Shown here piece by piece: positions 27,030 through 36,867 of a stretch of DNA of 64,000 nucleotides; position 1 is the first letter of the stretch; the number at the start of each line of letters is the position of its first letter. The translations under genes were made by a program, and so were the position numbers. This DNA comes from Pseudomonas sp. Z8(2022). GTDB lineage: Bacteria > Pseudomonadota > Gammaproteobacteria > Pseudomonadales > Pseudomonadaceae. Under the pieces are notes generated by a model. That model had not been told where the DNA came from. It searched no databases and saw only the letters and a program-made list of their open reading frames with translations. Location of the stretch: NCBI RefSeq assembly GCF_025837155.1, contig NZ_CP107549.1, forward strand, positions 310,001 to 374,000. Reading direction: 5' to 3'.

Positions 27030-28415
27030 TCAGTCGAAGTCCTCTGGCGAGCTTCCGCCAGATCCGGTGAAATTCAGCCCATGCTTGCGCAGTTTGTCGT
27101 GCAAGGTCTTGCGCGGTACACCCAGTGCCTCGGCCAGGCTGCGCAACGAACCATGCGGGCGACTCAGTTCGGCGGCGATCAGCGCGCGCTCGAAGGCTTC
27201 CACCTGCTCGCTGAGCCCGCCGTTGACCGGTGGCAGATTCGGCGCGTTGCTGTCCAGCGCGAGCTCCAGGCCAAGGGCGAAACGCTCGGCGGCGTTCTGC
27301 AGTTCGCGCACGTTGCCCGGCCATGGATGACGCAGCAGCAGCGCACGTTGTCCTGGCTGCAGTTCGCGTGGGGCCAGGGAATGGCGGGCCGCCGCCTCTT
27401 CGGCGAAATGCTGGAACAGCAGCAGGGCATCCTCGCCGCGCTCGCGCAACGGCGGAATGGCCAACGGCGCGACGTTGAGACGGTAGTAGAGGTCAGGACG
27501 GAAACGCCCGGCATCGGCAGCCTGGCGCAGGTCTTCCTTGGTGGCGGCGATCACGCGGATATCCAGCGGGATCAACTGGTTGCCACCGAGACGCTCGACC
27601 ACGCGCTCCTGCAGCAGACGCAACAACTTGACCTGAACATCCAGGCTCATGCTCTCGATCTCGTCGAGGAACAGGGTGCCGCCGTTGGCGAATTCGAACT
27701 TGCCGATGCGTCGCTTCTGCGCGCCGGTGAAGGCGCCGGCCTCGTGGCCGAACAACTCGCTTTCCACCACTGACTCGGCCAGGGCACCGGCATTGATGGC
27801 GACGAAGGGGCCTTCACGACGGCTGGACAGGTCGTGCAGGGCGCGGGCAACCACTTCCTTGCCGGCACCGGTCTCGCCGAGAATCAGGACGTCGGTGGTG
27901 ATGCCGGCAAGCGCGCCGATCTGTTCGCGCAGGCGCTGCATGGCGGGCGACTGACCAACCAGGCGGCCGGACAGCTGCTGGCGGTCATTGAGCGCCATGC
28001 GCAGGCTGCGGTTATCCAGCACCAGACGGCGCAGCTCCAGGGCGCGCCGCACGCTGTCGAGCAGTTCGTCGTTGGCGAAGGGTTTTTCCAGAAAGTCGTA
28101 GGCACCGGCGCGCATTGCCTGAACGGCCAGCGGCACGTCGCCGTGGCCGGTAATCAGCAGCACCGGCAGCTCGGCATCGCGTTCACGCAACTGCTGCAGC
28201 AGTTGCAGGCCATCGATGCCGGGCATGCGGATGTCGCTGACCACCACACCCGGCCAGCCCGCCGGAATGCGTGCGGCAAGGCCCTGCGCATCACCCAGGC
28301 TGAGGACCTTGAGCCCGGCGAGATCGAGCGTCTGACTGAGCGCTTGGCGCAGATGGGCGTCGTCGTCGATCAGCAGTACCTGAATGCGGCTGTCGATGGC
28401 GCTGTCGCTGGTCAT
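27030..28415 (-). CDS. dctD: Sigma-54-dependent C4-dicarboxylate response regulator
   Basis: NtrC-family activator of 461 residues. The receiver domain (about 10-125) has the phosphorylated Asp61 in [10 protein letters not shown]. The AAA+ domain (about 145-375) has Walker A GETGAGKE, the sigma-54 contact loop GAFTGAQ, and [12 protein letters not shown] Fis-type helix-turn-helix sits at the C-terminus (about 415-455, with [20 protein letters not shown]). The start overlaps the dctB stop by four bases. It activates dctPQM when DctB senses external dicarboxylates. Confidence 0.95.
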   Translation of the reverse strand: MTSDSAIDSRIQVLLIDDDAHLRQALSQTLDLAGLKVLSLGDAQGLAARIPAGWPGVVVSDIRMPGIDGLQLLQQLRERDAELPVLLITGHGDVPLAVQAMRAGAYDFLEKPFANDELLDSVRRALELRRLVLDNRSLRMALNDRQQLSGRLVGQSPAMQRLREQIGALAGITTDVLILGETGAGKEVVARALHDLSSRREGPFVAINAGALAESVVESELFGHEAGAFTGAQKRRIGKFEFANGGTLFLDEIESMSLDVQVKLLRLLQERVVERLGGNQLIPLDIRVIAATKEDLRQAADAGRFRPDLYYRLNVAPLAIPPLRERGEDALLLFQHFAEEAAARHSLAPRELQPGQRALLLRHPWPGNVRELQNAAERFALGLELALDSNAPNLPPVNGGLSEQVEAFERALIAAELSRPHGSLRSLAEALGVPRKTLHDKLRKHGLNFTGSGGSSPEDFD

Positions 28416-30226
28416 GGCGAAGGGTCCTCAGAAGGTTGTAGGTTGACGCCGGGGCTGGCCAGGCGCTGGCGCAGGGTGATCAGCGCGCCGCCGGTCGGAT
28501 GATTGGCCAGCAGCAGTTCGCCGTCCAGTGCCCGCACCAGACTATCGCAGATGGCCAGGCCGAGCCCCAGGCCCTGGGCGCTGGTCTTGGTGGTAAAGAA
28601 AGGCTCGCGGGCGCGGGCGAGGGATTCGGCCGAGAAACCGGGGCCGTTGTCGCGCAGCAGCAGATCCAGGTGTTCGGCCTGATGCTCGATGCTGATCCAG
28701 ATGCGTCGTGGCGGCGCCTTGTCGACCAGGGCGTCGAGTGCGTTGCCAAGCAGGTTGCCGAGTATCTGGCGCAGGCGCGTTTCGCCGGCCTGAACCCAGA
28801 GCGTGGCGTCCGGCAGATCGCGGATCAGTTCCACATCCATGGCCCGGCGGCGTTTGGCGAGCAGGGCGAGGGCATCGTCCAGCGCCGGTTGCAGGGCTAC
28901 CCGTTCTGGGGCGTGGCGGTCACGGCGGGCGAAGGCACGCAGATGCGCGATGATCGAGGCCATACGCTCGGTCAGTTCGCTGATCAGTCTGAGGTTGGCG
29001 CGGGCATCATCGCTGCGCTGGTGGTCGAGCAGGGTACTGGCATTCTCGGCATAGCTGCGGATCGCCCCCAGCGGCTGGTTGAGCTCGTGGCTGATACTGG
29101 CGCTCATGGTGCCGAGCGCGGACAGTTTGCCGGCCTGGACCAGTTCATCCTGGGCGCGCACCAGTTCCTGCTGGGCCTGCTCGCGTTCCAGTACCTCCTG
29201 CTTGAGGCGGCTGTTGAGCAGCTCCAGGTCCTGCGTGCGCTCGGTCACGCGCTGCTCCAGTTCGGCCTTGGCGCGGGTATCCAGGGCGATGCGCTCGAGA
29301 TAATGACGGCGGCGCAGGATCAGCAGACCGAGCAGCATCAGCAGTGCCAGGAGGGCCGCGGCGCCTACGGCCACGGCGCTGCGCACCAGGCGGTCGAGCA
29401 ATATGCGTGGGGCGAGGATGCTTACCGTCCAGCCGGTTTCTTCCAGGGCACGATTCTGTGTCAGCCAGGCGTTGGGGTCGAGATCAAGTGCCGGTGGCGC
29501 CTGGGTCGGGTAGGGCTGGTTGGCGGCTATTGCCGATTGCTCGGCGCGGCTGAGTGGGCGGCTGGCGTGGAAGCGCCAGTCCGGGCGCGAGGTGAGAATC
29601 ACCACGCCATAGGCGTCGGTGACCAGCAGCTGTTCCGGGGTGTTGCCCCACAGCGTTTCGGTGTGGTCGAGGTCGACCTTGACCACCAGCGCGCCGATGT
29701 TGTGGTCGTTCTCGCGCACCGGGTAGGCGAAGTAGTAGCCGCGCTTGCCGGAGGTGGTGCCGAGGCCGAAGAAGCGTCCCAGGCGGCCGGCCATTGCTTC
29801 GCGATAGTACGGGCGAAAGGCGAAGTTGCCGGCGACGAAACTGTCGGGCTTGTCCCAGTTGGAGGCGGCCAGCGTGATGCCGCGCGGGTTCATCAGATAG
29901 ATCACATCGGCGCCGGTCTGATTCTTCACCCGGGCCAGCAGGCGGTTGGCGTTGTCCAGCACGGCCGGATCATCAGGCGCCTTGAGGGCTGCGCGCAGGC
30001 CGGGCAGGTCGCCGAGAATCTGCGGCAGCACTTCGTAGCGGCTCAGCGTACCGAGCAGGTTGGCGACGTAGAGATCCAGCGTTTGCCGGTTCTGTTCGAT
30101 CAGTACTTCGCGGTAGTAGCGTTCGGCCAGAAAGTGCACCGGCCACAGCAGCGGTGCGAGCAGCAGCGCCAGCAGTACAAGGCTGCGCCAGCGCAGGCGA
30201 CGGGGAGTGGCAGTGTTCGTGCTCAT
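28412..30226 (-). CDS. dctB: C4-dicarboxylate sensor histidine kinase
   Basis: Membrane sensor kinase of 604 residues. A periplasmic double-Cache sensor (about 40-280) lies between two helices (about 14-34 and 285-310). A coiled coil with repeated Glu/Gln follows (about 315-375). The HisKA site is SISHELNQPLGAI, and the HATPase part has NLLGNALDAL, DNGPGFS and GLGLAICDSLVRAL. The ATG at 30226 gives a short cytoplasmic start; a GTG at 30262 could add twelve residues. Partner of DctD. Confidence 0.93.
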   Translation of the reverse strand: MSTNTATPRRLRWRSLVLLALLLAPLLWPVHFLAERYYREVLIEQNRQTLDLYVANLLGTLSRYEVLPQILGDLPGLRAALKAPDDPAVLDNANRLLARVKNQTGADVIYLMNPRGITLAASNWDKPDSFVAGNFAFRPYYREAMAGRLGRFFGLGTTSGKRGYYFAYPVRENDHNIGALVVKVDLDHTETLWGNTPEQLLVTDAYGVVILTSRPDWRFHASRPLSRAEQSAIAANQPYPTQAPPALDLDPNAWLTQNRALEETGWTVSILAPRILLDRLVRSAVAVGAAALLALLMLLGLLILRRRHYLERIALDTRAKAELEQRVTERTQDLELLNSRLKQEVLEREQAQQELVRAQDELVQAGKLSALGTMSASISHELNQPLGAIRSYAENASTLLDHQRSDDARANLRLISELTERMASIIAHLRAFARRDRHAPERVALQPALDDALALLAKRRRAMDVELIRDLPDATLWVQAGETRLRQILGNLLGNALDALVDKAPPRRIWISIEHQAEHLDLLLRDNGPGFSAESLARAREPFFTTKTSAQGLGLGLAICDSLVRALDGELLLANHPTGGALITLRQRLASPGVNLQPSEDPSP

Positions 30227-30316
30227 GGCAAACCGTGCAGAAATGATCGGCGCATTATGCACGTTAAGCGTGCGGCCGGTGACGTGCGCCGGCCGCTGGC
30301 TAGGAAAAGCCGGGCG

Positions 30317-31180
30317 TCAGCTCATGCGCTGCAGGCAGGCGCCCAGTGCCGCGCGCCAGTCGGGCAGGCGAATCTGCCATTCCTCTGCCAGGCGTGCGCC
30401 GTCCAGGCGGGAATTGAGCGGGCGCTGCGCTGGAGTTGGATATTCGCTGCTGGGAATGGGCCGCAGCCGGGCGCAGGGTTTGCCGGCGGCGCGCAGGTGC
30501 TCGGCGATGGCACTGGCGAAGCCGAACCAGCTGGTTTCGCCCTGACAGGTCAGGTGGTAGGTGCCCCAGCGCTGGCGCCCCTGCTGCCACTTGTCGATCA
30601 GCTCGGCGGTGGCGCTGGCGATGCTTCCGGCCCAGGTCGGGGCGCCAATCTGGTCGTCGACCACGCTGAGCTCCTCGCGCTCCTGCAGCAGGCGCTGCAT
30701 GGTCAGCAGGAAGTTGCGTCCGTGCTGCGAGTAGACCCAGCTGGTGCGCAGGATCAGGTGGTCGCAGCCGCTGATGCGCAGCGCCTGTTCGCCGGCCGCC
30801 TTGCTGGCCCCGTAGACGCTCAGCGGATGTGGCGTATCGGCCTCGCGGTAGGGCGTGGCCTTGCTGCCGTCGAAGACGTAGTCGGTGGAGTAATGGATCA
30901 GCGGGATGTCCAGTTCGAAGCAGGCATCGGCCATGACGCCCGGCGCCTCGGCATTGACGGTGAAGGCGAGTTCGCGCTCCTGTTCGGCCTGATCGACGGC
31001 GGTATAGGCGGCGGCATTGATCACCAGCGCCGGTCGTTCGCGCAGGATGGTTTCGCGCAGGGTTTCCGGGCGCGACAGGTCAAATGCTTCGCGGCCGCGA
31101 CTGAGCAATTCATGTTTGCCCAGGGCTAGTTGCAGTTCGCGGGCAACCTGTCCGGTGTGGCCGCTGATCAGGATCTTCAT
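30317..31180 (-). CDS. rmlD: dTDP-4-dehydrorhamnose reductase
   Basis: Short-chain dehydrogenase of 287 residues that performs the last step of dTDP-L-rhamnose synthesis with NAD(P)H. The Rossmann motif is ISGHTGQVARELQ (about 4-16), followed by NAAAYTAVDQAEQE, STDYVFDG and the catalytic YGASKAAGEQ. The start overlaps the rmlC stop by four bases. L-rhamnose is used in LPS core and O-antigen and, in some species, rhamnolipids. Confidence 0.95.
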   Translation of the reverse strand: MKILISGHTGQVARELQLALGKHELLSRGREAFDLSRPETLRETILRERPALVINAAAYTAVDQAEQERELAFTVNAEAPGVMADACFELDIPLIHYSTDYVFDGSKATPYREADTPHPLSVYGASKAAGEQALRISGCDHLILRTSWVYSQHGRNFLLTMQRLLQEREELSVVDDQIGAPTWAGSIASATAELIDKWQQGRQRWGTYHLTCQGETSWFGFASAIAEHLRAAGKPCARLRPIPSSEYPTPAQRPLNSRLDGARLAEEWQIRLPDWRAALGACLQRMS

Positions 31181-31725
31181 GCAAACGTCTCTGCGTCGGT
31201 CAGGCTCAGGCCCTGTTGGTCCTTGGCCGAGAGCTGCGGTCTGAGACCGTCGAGCGGCCAGTCGATGGCCAGTTGCGGGTCATCCCAGCGGATGCAGCGT
31301 TCGTGAGCCGGGGCGTAGTAGTCGGTGGTCTTGTAGAGGAATTCGGCGTACTCGCTGAGTACCAGAAAACCGTGTGCGAAGCCTTCCGGCACCCATAGCT
31401 GGCGCTTGTTTTCGGCAGACAGATGCACGCCCACCCATTTGCCGTAGTTCGGTGAGCTGCGACGTACGTCCACAGCAACGTCATAGACCTCGCCAGCGCT
31501 AACGCGTACGAGCTTGCCCTGAGCCTGCTGCAATTGATAGTGCAGGCCGCGCAGCACGCCACGTGCGGAACGCGAGTGGTTGTCCTGGACGAACTCGCGG
31601 GTCAGTCCGGTGGCTTCGGCGAAGCGACGTGCGTTGAAGCTTTCGTAGAAGAAACCGCGCTCGTCGCCGAACACCTGGGGTTCGAGAATCAGCACTTCCG
31701 GCAGTGCGGTGGCAGTCACCTTCAT
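31177..31725 (-). CDS. rmlC: dTDP-4-dehydrorhamnose 3,5-epimerase
   Basis: Cupin enzyme of 182 residues that epimerises C3 and C5 of the 4-keto sugar. Signatures are [20 protein letters not shown], the catalytic [17 protein letters not shown] with the active-site histidine, and [19 protein letters not shown]. It overlaps rmlA by four bases and rmlD by four bases, so rmlA-C-D is one coupled unit. Confidence 0.96.
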   Translation of the reverse strand: MKVTATALPEVLILEPQVFGDERGFFYESFNARRFAEATGLTREFVQDNHSRSARGVLRGLHYQLQQAQGKLVRVSAGEVYDVAVDVRRSSPNYGKWVGVHLSAENKRQLWVPEGFAHGFLVLSEYAEFLYKTTDYYAPAHERCIRWDDPQLAIDWPLDGLRPQLSAKDQQGLSLTDAETFA

Positions 31726-32594
31726 GGTCGTTCCTCGGCGAGCTTGTGCAAATATTGACCGTAGCCGGTCTTGCCCAGTGCCTTGGCGCTCGCGAGCAGC
31801 TGGTCGCGGTCGATCCAGCCCTGCTGATAGGCGATCTCTTCCAGGCAGGCGACCTTCAGGCCCTGGCGCTTCTCTACCGTCTGCACGTACTGCGAGGCGT
31901 CGATGAGGCTGTCGTGAGTACCGGTGTCGAGCCAGGCAAAACCGCGACCGAAGCGTTCCACGCGCAGATCACCGCGGGCCAGATAGGCGTTGTTCACGTC
32001 GGTGATCTCCAGTTCGCCACGCGGCGAGGGCTTCACTGCCTTGGCGATCTTCACCACATCGTTGTCGTAGAAATACAGGCCGGTCACGGCAAAGCTGGAC
32101 TTCGGTTTTGCCGGCTTTTCCTCGATCGACAGGGCATTGCCCGCTGCGTCGAATTCGACCACGCCAAAGCGCTCCGGATCGCTGACCCAGTAGCCAAAGA
32201 CCGTAGCCCCGCTGTCGTGGCTGGCCGCACGCAGCAACATTTCGCTGAAATGTTGGCCATGGAAGATGTTGTCGCCAAGGATCAGGCATACCGAATCATC
32301 ACCGATGAAGGATTCACCGATCAGGAACGCCTGGGCCAGGCCGTCCGGCGAGGGTTGCTCGGCATATTGCAGCGCGATGCCGAACTGGCTGCCGTCGCCG
32401 AGCATCTTCTGGAAGTTGGGCAGGTCTTCGGGGGTGGAGATGATCAGGATCTCGCGAATGCCGGCAAGCATCAGCACCGACAGCGGATAGTAGATCATGG
32501 GCTTGTCGTAGATCGGCAGCAGCTGCTTGGACACGCCCAGGGTGATGGGGTGCAGGCGTGTGCCGGAGCCGCCGGCGAGGATGATGCCCTTCAT
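31722..32594 (-). CDS. rmlA: Glucose-1-phosphate thymidylyltransferase
   Basis: Nucleotidyltransferase of 290 residues that joins dTTP and glucose-1-phosphate, the first and feedback-controlled step of the pathway. The [17 protein letters not shown] motif with the catalytic arginine and lysine is at residues 8-24; others are [11 protein letters not shown] and [17 protein letters not shown]. Twelve bases separate it from rmlB. Confidence 0.97.
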   Translation of the reverse strand: MKGIILAGGSGTRLHPITLGVSKQLLPIYDKPMIYYPLSVLMLAGIREILIISTPEDLPNFQKMLGDGSQFGIALQYAEQPSPDGLAQAFLIGESFIGDDSVCLILGDNIFHGQHFSEMLLRAASHDSGATVFGYWVSDPERFGVVEFDAAGNALSIEEKPAKPKSSFAVTGLYFYDNDVVKIAKAVKPSPRGELEITDVNNAYLARGDLRVERFGRGFAWLDTGTHDSLIDASQYVQTVEKRQGLKVACLEEIAYQQGWIDRDQLLASAKALGKTGYGQYLHKLAEERP

Positions 32595-32606
32595 TGTTCC
32601 TGCTCC

Positions 32607-33668
32607 TTAGAGTGCGCCGAGCCGCTGGCCCTGATAGCTGCCATCCTGCACGCGGCGGCACCACTCGAGATTGTCCAGATACCACTGCACCGTCTTGCGC
32701 AGGCCTGTTTCGAAGGTCTCCTGCGGCACCCAGCCCAGTTCGCGCTCGATCTTGCTGGCGTCGATGGCATAGCGCAAGTCGTGACCCGGGCGGTCCTGCA
32801 CATAGGTGATCAGGTCCTCATAGCGATTGATACCGGTTGGCTTCTGCGGAGCCAGCTCCTCCAGCAGCTCGCAGATGCTGCGCACCACATCGAGGTTCTT
32901 CTGCTCGTTGTGGCCGCCGATGTTGTAGGTCTCGCCGACCTTGCCTTCGCTGACCACCTTGAGCAGTGCGCGTGCATGATCTTCCACGTACAACCAGTCG
33001 CGCACCTGCTGGCCATTGCCGTAGACCGGCAGCGGCTTGCCTGCCAGGGCATTGAGGATCATCAGCGGGATCAGCTTCTCGGGGAAATGATAGGGGCCGT
33101 AGTTGTTCGAGCAGTTGGTGATCAGCACCGGCAGACCATAGGTGCGTTGCCAGGCGCGAACCAGGTGGTCGGACGCAGCCTTGCTTGCCGAATAGGGCGA
33201 GCTGGGGGCGTAGGGGGTGGCTTCGGTGAACAGGTCATCGACGCCATGCAGGTCGCCGTATACCTCGTCAGTGGAAATATGATGGAAGCGGAAGGCTGCC
33301 TTGCGCTCGGCACTCAGGCCGAGCCAGTAGGCGCGCGTATTTTCCAGCAGGCTGTAGGTGCCGACGATATTGGTCTGGATGAATGCTGCCGGGCCATCGA
33401 TCGAGCGGTCGACATGCGACTCGGCGGCCAGGTGCATGATGGCGTCTGGCTGGAACTCGCTCAGCGTCGCGGCGACGCACTGGGCATCGGCAATATCGGC
33501 CTGAACGAAGCGATACCGTGGGTTTGCGTCGATCTCGGTCAGAGATTCCAGATTGCCGGCATAGGTCAGCTTGTCGAGGTTGAGCACCTCATGCTCGGTG
33601 TTCTTAATCAGATGGCGGATCAGCGCCGATCCGATGAAGCCGGCTCCGCCGGTAATAAGAATGCGCAT
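32607..33668 (-). CDS. rmlB: dTDP-glucose 4,6-dehydratase
   Basis: NAD-dependent enzyme of 353 residues that makes dTDP-4-keto-6-deoxyglucose. The N-terminal motif is [15 protein letters not shown], followed by [26 protein letters not shown], and the catalytic [15 protein letters not shown]. It is the first gene of rmlBACD. In the P. aeruginosa operon that I remember the order is rmlBDAC, so rmlD has a different place here. Confidence 0.97.
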   Translation of the reverse strand: MRILITGGAGFIGSALIRHLIKNTEHEVLNLDKLTYAGNLESLTEIDANPRYRFVQADIADAQCVAATLSEFQPDAIMHLAAESHVDRSIDGPAAFIQTNIVGTYSLLENTRAYWLGLSAERKAAFRFHHISTDEVYGDLHGVDDLFTEATPYAPSSPYSASKAASDHLVRAWQRTYGLPVLITNCSNNYGPYHFPEKLIPLMILNALAGKPLPVYGNGQQVRDWLYVEDHARALLKVVSEGKVGETYNIGGHNEQKNLDVVRSICELLEELAPQKPTGINRYEDLITYVQDRPGHDLRYAIDASKIERELGWVPQETFETGLRKTVQWYLDNLEWCRRVQDGSYQGQRLGAL

Positions 33669-33762
33669 CTGCTCATCGCCTCGCTACTTGGCCTTTTGCC
33701 ATACCCACAAGCCAAGTGCGGTGGTGCAATGAACAAGCGTTGGATATGACGTGGAGCCCAAA

Positions 33763-33789
33763 CAAAAAAGGCCTGCATGAAAGCAGGCC
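33763..33789 (-). terminator. Rho-independent terminator of tRNA-Thr
   Basis: On the minus strand the stem GGCCTGC / GCAGGCC with loop TTTCAT is followed by TTTTTTG. It lies 12 bases after the tRNA 3' end. Confidence 0.88.
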
Positions 33790-33800
33790 CTGATAATAGA

Positions 33801-33876
<76 letters not shown>

Positions 33877-34170
33877 ACGGAAGGGCCGCCATTATATCCA
33901 TTCATCGGCCTGAGTAAAGCCACGTTCGAGCCAGGTTTTTTATGGTTCGGCTATCAACAGCATATGGCTTATGCACAAAGAGAATGCGTATTCGGAACTG
34001 GCGCACTCTATCTGTGCGTCTGGTCACGCTTTTGTGTAAGTCCTTGTTTTAAATGACGCTTCGTGATCTGTACAGAAAATGAACAGATGTCTACGAGGCC
34101 ATTAACGAGCGGTCTGGCAGCATTTGCCCAGAAAGGATCAACAGAGTTATCCACAGCTTCTGTGTACAAC
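33877..34170. other. Gene-free gap between tRNA-Thr and the methyltransferase gene
   Basis: About 290 bp of lower GC. It holds the tRNA promoter near its left end and an exact TTATCCACA at 34147-34155. No frame has a ribosome binding site and convincing codon use. I see no terminator with a clear T-run for the methyltransferase gene. Confidence 0.6.
33891..33918 (-). promoter_or_regulatory. Promoter of tRNA-Thr
   Basis: On the minus strand a perfect -10 TATAAT lies at 33891-33896, with a TTTACT -35 (four of six) 16 bases upstream. The -10 box ends 14 bases before the mature 5' end. Confidence 0.6.
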
Positions 34171-35382
34171 TCAGGCGCGCTCGGCCAGCAGAAGCAGGTT
34201 GCGTGGGCTCAGGCTGTAGTCGCAGAAGGTACCCAGGCTGACGTTGTAGCCCTGTTCATGCAGATACAGAGCGCGGTCCAGTAGCAGCCAGAGTTCGAGC
34301 GGGCGGCGGAAGAGGTTGCGCAGCAACTCCAGATTGCGCACCTCGGCCAGACGGCGCCAGCCGCGCGCTTCCAGGGCGGTCCAGTCCTGCTCGCCAGGTG
34401 CAGTTACGCCTCTCAGCGCGGCGAGGTCGTGGCAGAAGCGGGCGAAGGGTTTATGGAACCAGTCGCTGGGCAGAGATGGCGTCGGCAGGTATTCATCGAT
34501 GCCCCGCAGCTCACGTTGCAACAGGTCGAAGGCCAGACGCCAGGCCATCGACTGGTTGCGCTGGCGGCGTACGCGAGCACCGGCGGTGACCGTTTCACTT
34601 AACGGCAGGCCGAGATCTTCGCGCGACAACTGCAGCGCTGAGGCCTGGGCCGCAAGTGACAGTGGCTGGTACTGCAGGGCGGCGATGCGGTTGTAGCAAC
34701 AGGGGGCGACCGCCAGTTGCGTGCAGCCGTTGCGGCTGGCCAGTTGTAGCAGGCGAACGTGCAGGTCTCCGCAGGCGTGCAGCGCGACCGGAGTGTGTTC
34801 GTGGTTCAGACGTGCACTGCAATCATCGGCCAGCACATCCTGCTGTATATGTACGGCATCCAGCCCCAGGCGTTTGCTCAATGCGCTACCGGATTCGATC
34901 AGCGCCGGGTCGTATTCCAGGCAGGTCAGGCGCTGGCCATCCCGAGTCAGCCAGCGACCGAGATGACCCTTGCCGGAGCACCAGTCGAGCCAGTGAGCGG
35001 GGCACCGGTGAAATCGCAGGTGGCTGGTGAAGGCCTGAATCTGCGCCAGTTTTCTTCCGGGTACATCGACGCCGAGGGCATGTGAGCGCTCCGGGGTGTT
35101 CAGGCGTGGCAGCTCGCCCAATTGGCTGAGCGCCTGTGCCTGGCTGGCCAGGGCGGTGAACGGCGTGGGGGCTGTCAGGGCGAATAGATCGTTGTCACTG
35201 GCTTCCGCCTGCTCCAGGGAGCGGCTGCGCAGCCAGGCCGCGAGATCGGGTAATTCTGCTTCCCAGGGTAACTGCAGGTGGTGAAACGGACGCGGGCGCC
35301 AGAGCGCCTGGTGCTGCAGAAGGTAGCCGTCCAGTGCCTGGAAGCGCGCGAGCAGATCGCCTGAGGTAAGAGGCTCGGACAT
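34171..35382 (-). CDS. SAM-dependent methyltransferase of the METTL25-like type
   Basis: A 403-residue cytoplasmic protein. The SAM-binding loop is WLDWCSGKGHLGRWL (about 148-162), followed by LTCLEYDP, the acidic end of the second strand, and HACGDLHVRLLQLA and APCCYNRIAALQY. The HxCGDL...PCCY pair is typical of the Methyltransf_32 group, whose members include RNA methylases; the substrate here is unknown. The ATG at 35382 is chosen to fit the N-terminal MSEPLTSGDLL, although no strong ribosome binding site precedes it. Confidence 0.82.
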   Translation of the reverse strand: MSEPLTSGDLLARFQALDGYLLQHQALWRPRPFHHLQLPWEAELPDLAAWLRSRSLEQAEASDNDLFALTAPTPFTALASQAQALSQLGELPRLNTPERSHALGVDVPGRKLAQIQAFTSHLRFHRCPAHWLDWCSGKGHLGRWLTRDGQRLTCLEYDPALIESGSALSKRLGLDAVHIQQDVLADDCSARLNHEHTPVALHACGDLHVRLLQLASRNGCTQLAVAPCCYNRIAALQYQPLSLAAQASALQLSREDLGLPLSETVTAGARVRRQRNQSMAWRLAFDLLQRELRGIDEYLPTPSLPSDWFHKPFARFCHDLAALRGVTAPGEQDWTALEARGWRRLAEVRNLELLRNLFRRPLELWLLLDRALYLHEQGYNVSLGTFCDYSLSPRNLLLLAERA

Positions 35383-35431
35383 GGCGTATGGGGCGGTCAG
35401 ACCGGGCCGCCTGGGCGGCGGCCCGATTGGT

Positions 35432-36121
35432 TTATCGACCCTGGCAGGCGTCGACGCGCAACCAGCGTTCGAGCAGGCGGAAGGCGCGAACCAGGACGAA
35501 TGCAATGGCCAGGTAGAACAGGCCGGCGGCGAAGAAGATCTCCACCGGCAGATAGGTGCGGGCGATGATGGTGCGCGCCATGCCGGTCAGCTCCAGTAGG
35601 GTGACCGTGCTGGCCAGGGCGCTGGCCTTGAGCATCAGGATCACTTCGTTGCTGTAGGCCGGCAGGCCGATACGTGCGGCTCGCGGCAGGATGATGTAGA
35701 GCATCGCCTGCGCGCGCGACATGCCCAGGGCGCGGGCAGCCTCCACTTCACCCGGCGGTACGGCCTGAATGGCGCCGCGCAGGATCTCGGCGATGTAGGC
35801 GGCGGTGTGCAGGGTCATGGTGATGATCGCGCACCAGTACGGGTCGCGCAGATAGGGCCACAGCGGCCCCTGGCGCACGGCATCGAACTGCGCCAGGCCG
35901 TAGTAGACCAGAAACAGCTGCACCAGCAGCGGCGTACCGCGGAAGAAGAAGATGTAGCCATAGGGAACCGCGCGAACGTACCAGTGCTTGGAAGCGCGAG
36001 CGATGCCCATCGGCAGGGCGAGAATCAGGCCGGCGACGACCGCGATGGCCACCAGCTCCAGTGTCAGCAGCGCGCCTTCGGAAAGGCGTGGCAGCCATTT
36101 AATGATGACTTCCCAGTTCAT
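35432..36121 (-). CDS. Polar amino-acid ABC transporter permease (HisM type)
   Basis: Inner-membrane permease of 229 residues with about five helices and the HEQRo motif typical of polar amino-acid importers (RGTPLLVQLFLVYYGLAQF). The EAA loop reads EVEAARALGMSRAQAMLYII. It overlaps the HisQ-type gene by four bases. The order ATPase - binding protein - HisQ - HisM is like P. aeruginosa PA5152-PA5155; the substrate is probably a basic amino acid such as arginine, lysine or histidine. Confidence 0.92.
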   Translation of the reverse strand: MNWEVIIKWLPRLSEGALLTLELVAIAVVAGLILALPMGIARASKHWYVRAVPYGYIFFFRGTPLLVQLFLVYYGLAQFDAVRQGPLWPYLRDPYWCAIITMTLHTAAYIAEILRGAIQAVPPGEVEAARALGMSRAQAMLYIILPRAARIGLPAYSNEVILMLKASALASTVTLLELTGMARTIIARTYLPVEIFFAAGLFYLAIAFVLVRAFRLLERWLRVDACQGR

Positions 36122-36813
36122 GAGGCGCTCCGGACGAAGCCGCGGCTGGCGCGCTTCTCGAGGAAATGCAGGCCGATCATGGCGAGGACGGTCAGGCCCA
36201 GATAAATGAAGGCCGCAACCATATAGAAGGTAAAGGGTTCCTTGCTGGCGGTCACTGCAATCTGCGAGCGGCGCATGATCTCTTCTAGGCCGATCACCGA
36301 AACCAGTGCGGTGTCCTTCATCAGAATCATGAACAGATTACCCAGGCCGGGCAGGGCGATGCGCCACATCTGCGGCAGGATCAGCTTCCAGAGGATGCGG
36401 GTCTTGGACAGGCCAAGTGCCTGGCCGGCTTCACGGTGGCCCTTGGGGATTGCCAGGATGGCGCCACGAAACACCTCGGTAGCGTAGGCGCCGAAGCACA
36501 GACCGAGAGCGATGGTGCCTGCGGCGAAGGCGGAGAGTTCCAGACTCTCGACACCGAGCAGGTCGGCCAGGCTGCGCATCAGGCCAACCGTACCGAAATA
36601 GATCAGCAGCACCCAGAGCAGTTCGGGCACGCCGCGCACGATGGTGGAATAGCTGCCGCCCAGCCATTGCAGAGGCTTGTACGGCGAAGTCTTGGCCAGC
36701 GCACCAAGCAGGCCGAGCACCAGACCTACAGCCAGCGCGCAGAGCGCCAGTTGGATGGTCATCAGGGTGCCGGCGGCCAGGGCGGGGCCGAATCCGTGGA
36801 GATCGAGAATCAT
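36118..36813 (-). CDS. Polar amino-acid ABC transporter permease (HisQ type)
   Basis: Inner-membrane permease of 231 residues with about five helices. The motif VRGVPELLWVLLIYFGTVGL and the EAA loop GHREAGQALGLSKTRILWKL are visible. It pairs with the HisM-type subunit to make the membrane channel. A gap of 54 bases separates it from the binding-protein gene upstream. Confidence 0.92.
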   Translation of the reverse strand: MILDLHGFGPALAAGTLMTIQLALCALAVGLVLGLLGALAKTSPYKPLQWLGGSYSTIVRGVPELLWVLLIYFGTVGLMRSLADLLGVESLELSAFAAGTIALGLCFGAYATEVFRGAILAIPKGHREAGQALGLSKTRILWKLILPQMWRIALPGLGNLFMILMKDTALVSVIGLEEIMRRSQIAVTASKEPFTFYMVAAFIYLGLTVLAMIGLHFLEKRASRGFVRSAS

Positions 36814-36867
36814 CGGAGGGCTCGGGCAACTGCGCCGCCGAATGGGCGGCGCAATGCCTTCAGGTCA

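Noticed and set aside
28499..31129. An 876-codon open frame antisense to dctB and rmlD
   Set aside because: It covers two clear genes and the gap between them; long antisense frames are common at this GC, and its translation is a low-complexity mix rich in Gln, Gly, Ala and His without motifs.
31704..33749. A 681-codon open frame antisense to rmlA and rmlB
   Set aside because: It is a shadow of two well-supported enzymes, has no ribosome binding site and no recognisable domain.
34063..34284. A 73-codon plus-strand frame beside the methyltransferase gene
   Set aside because: Its second half lies antisense to the methyltransferase C-terminus and it has no convincing ribosome binding site.
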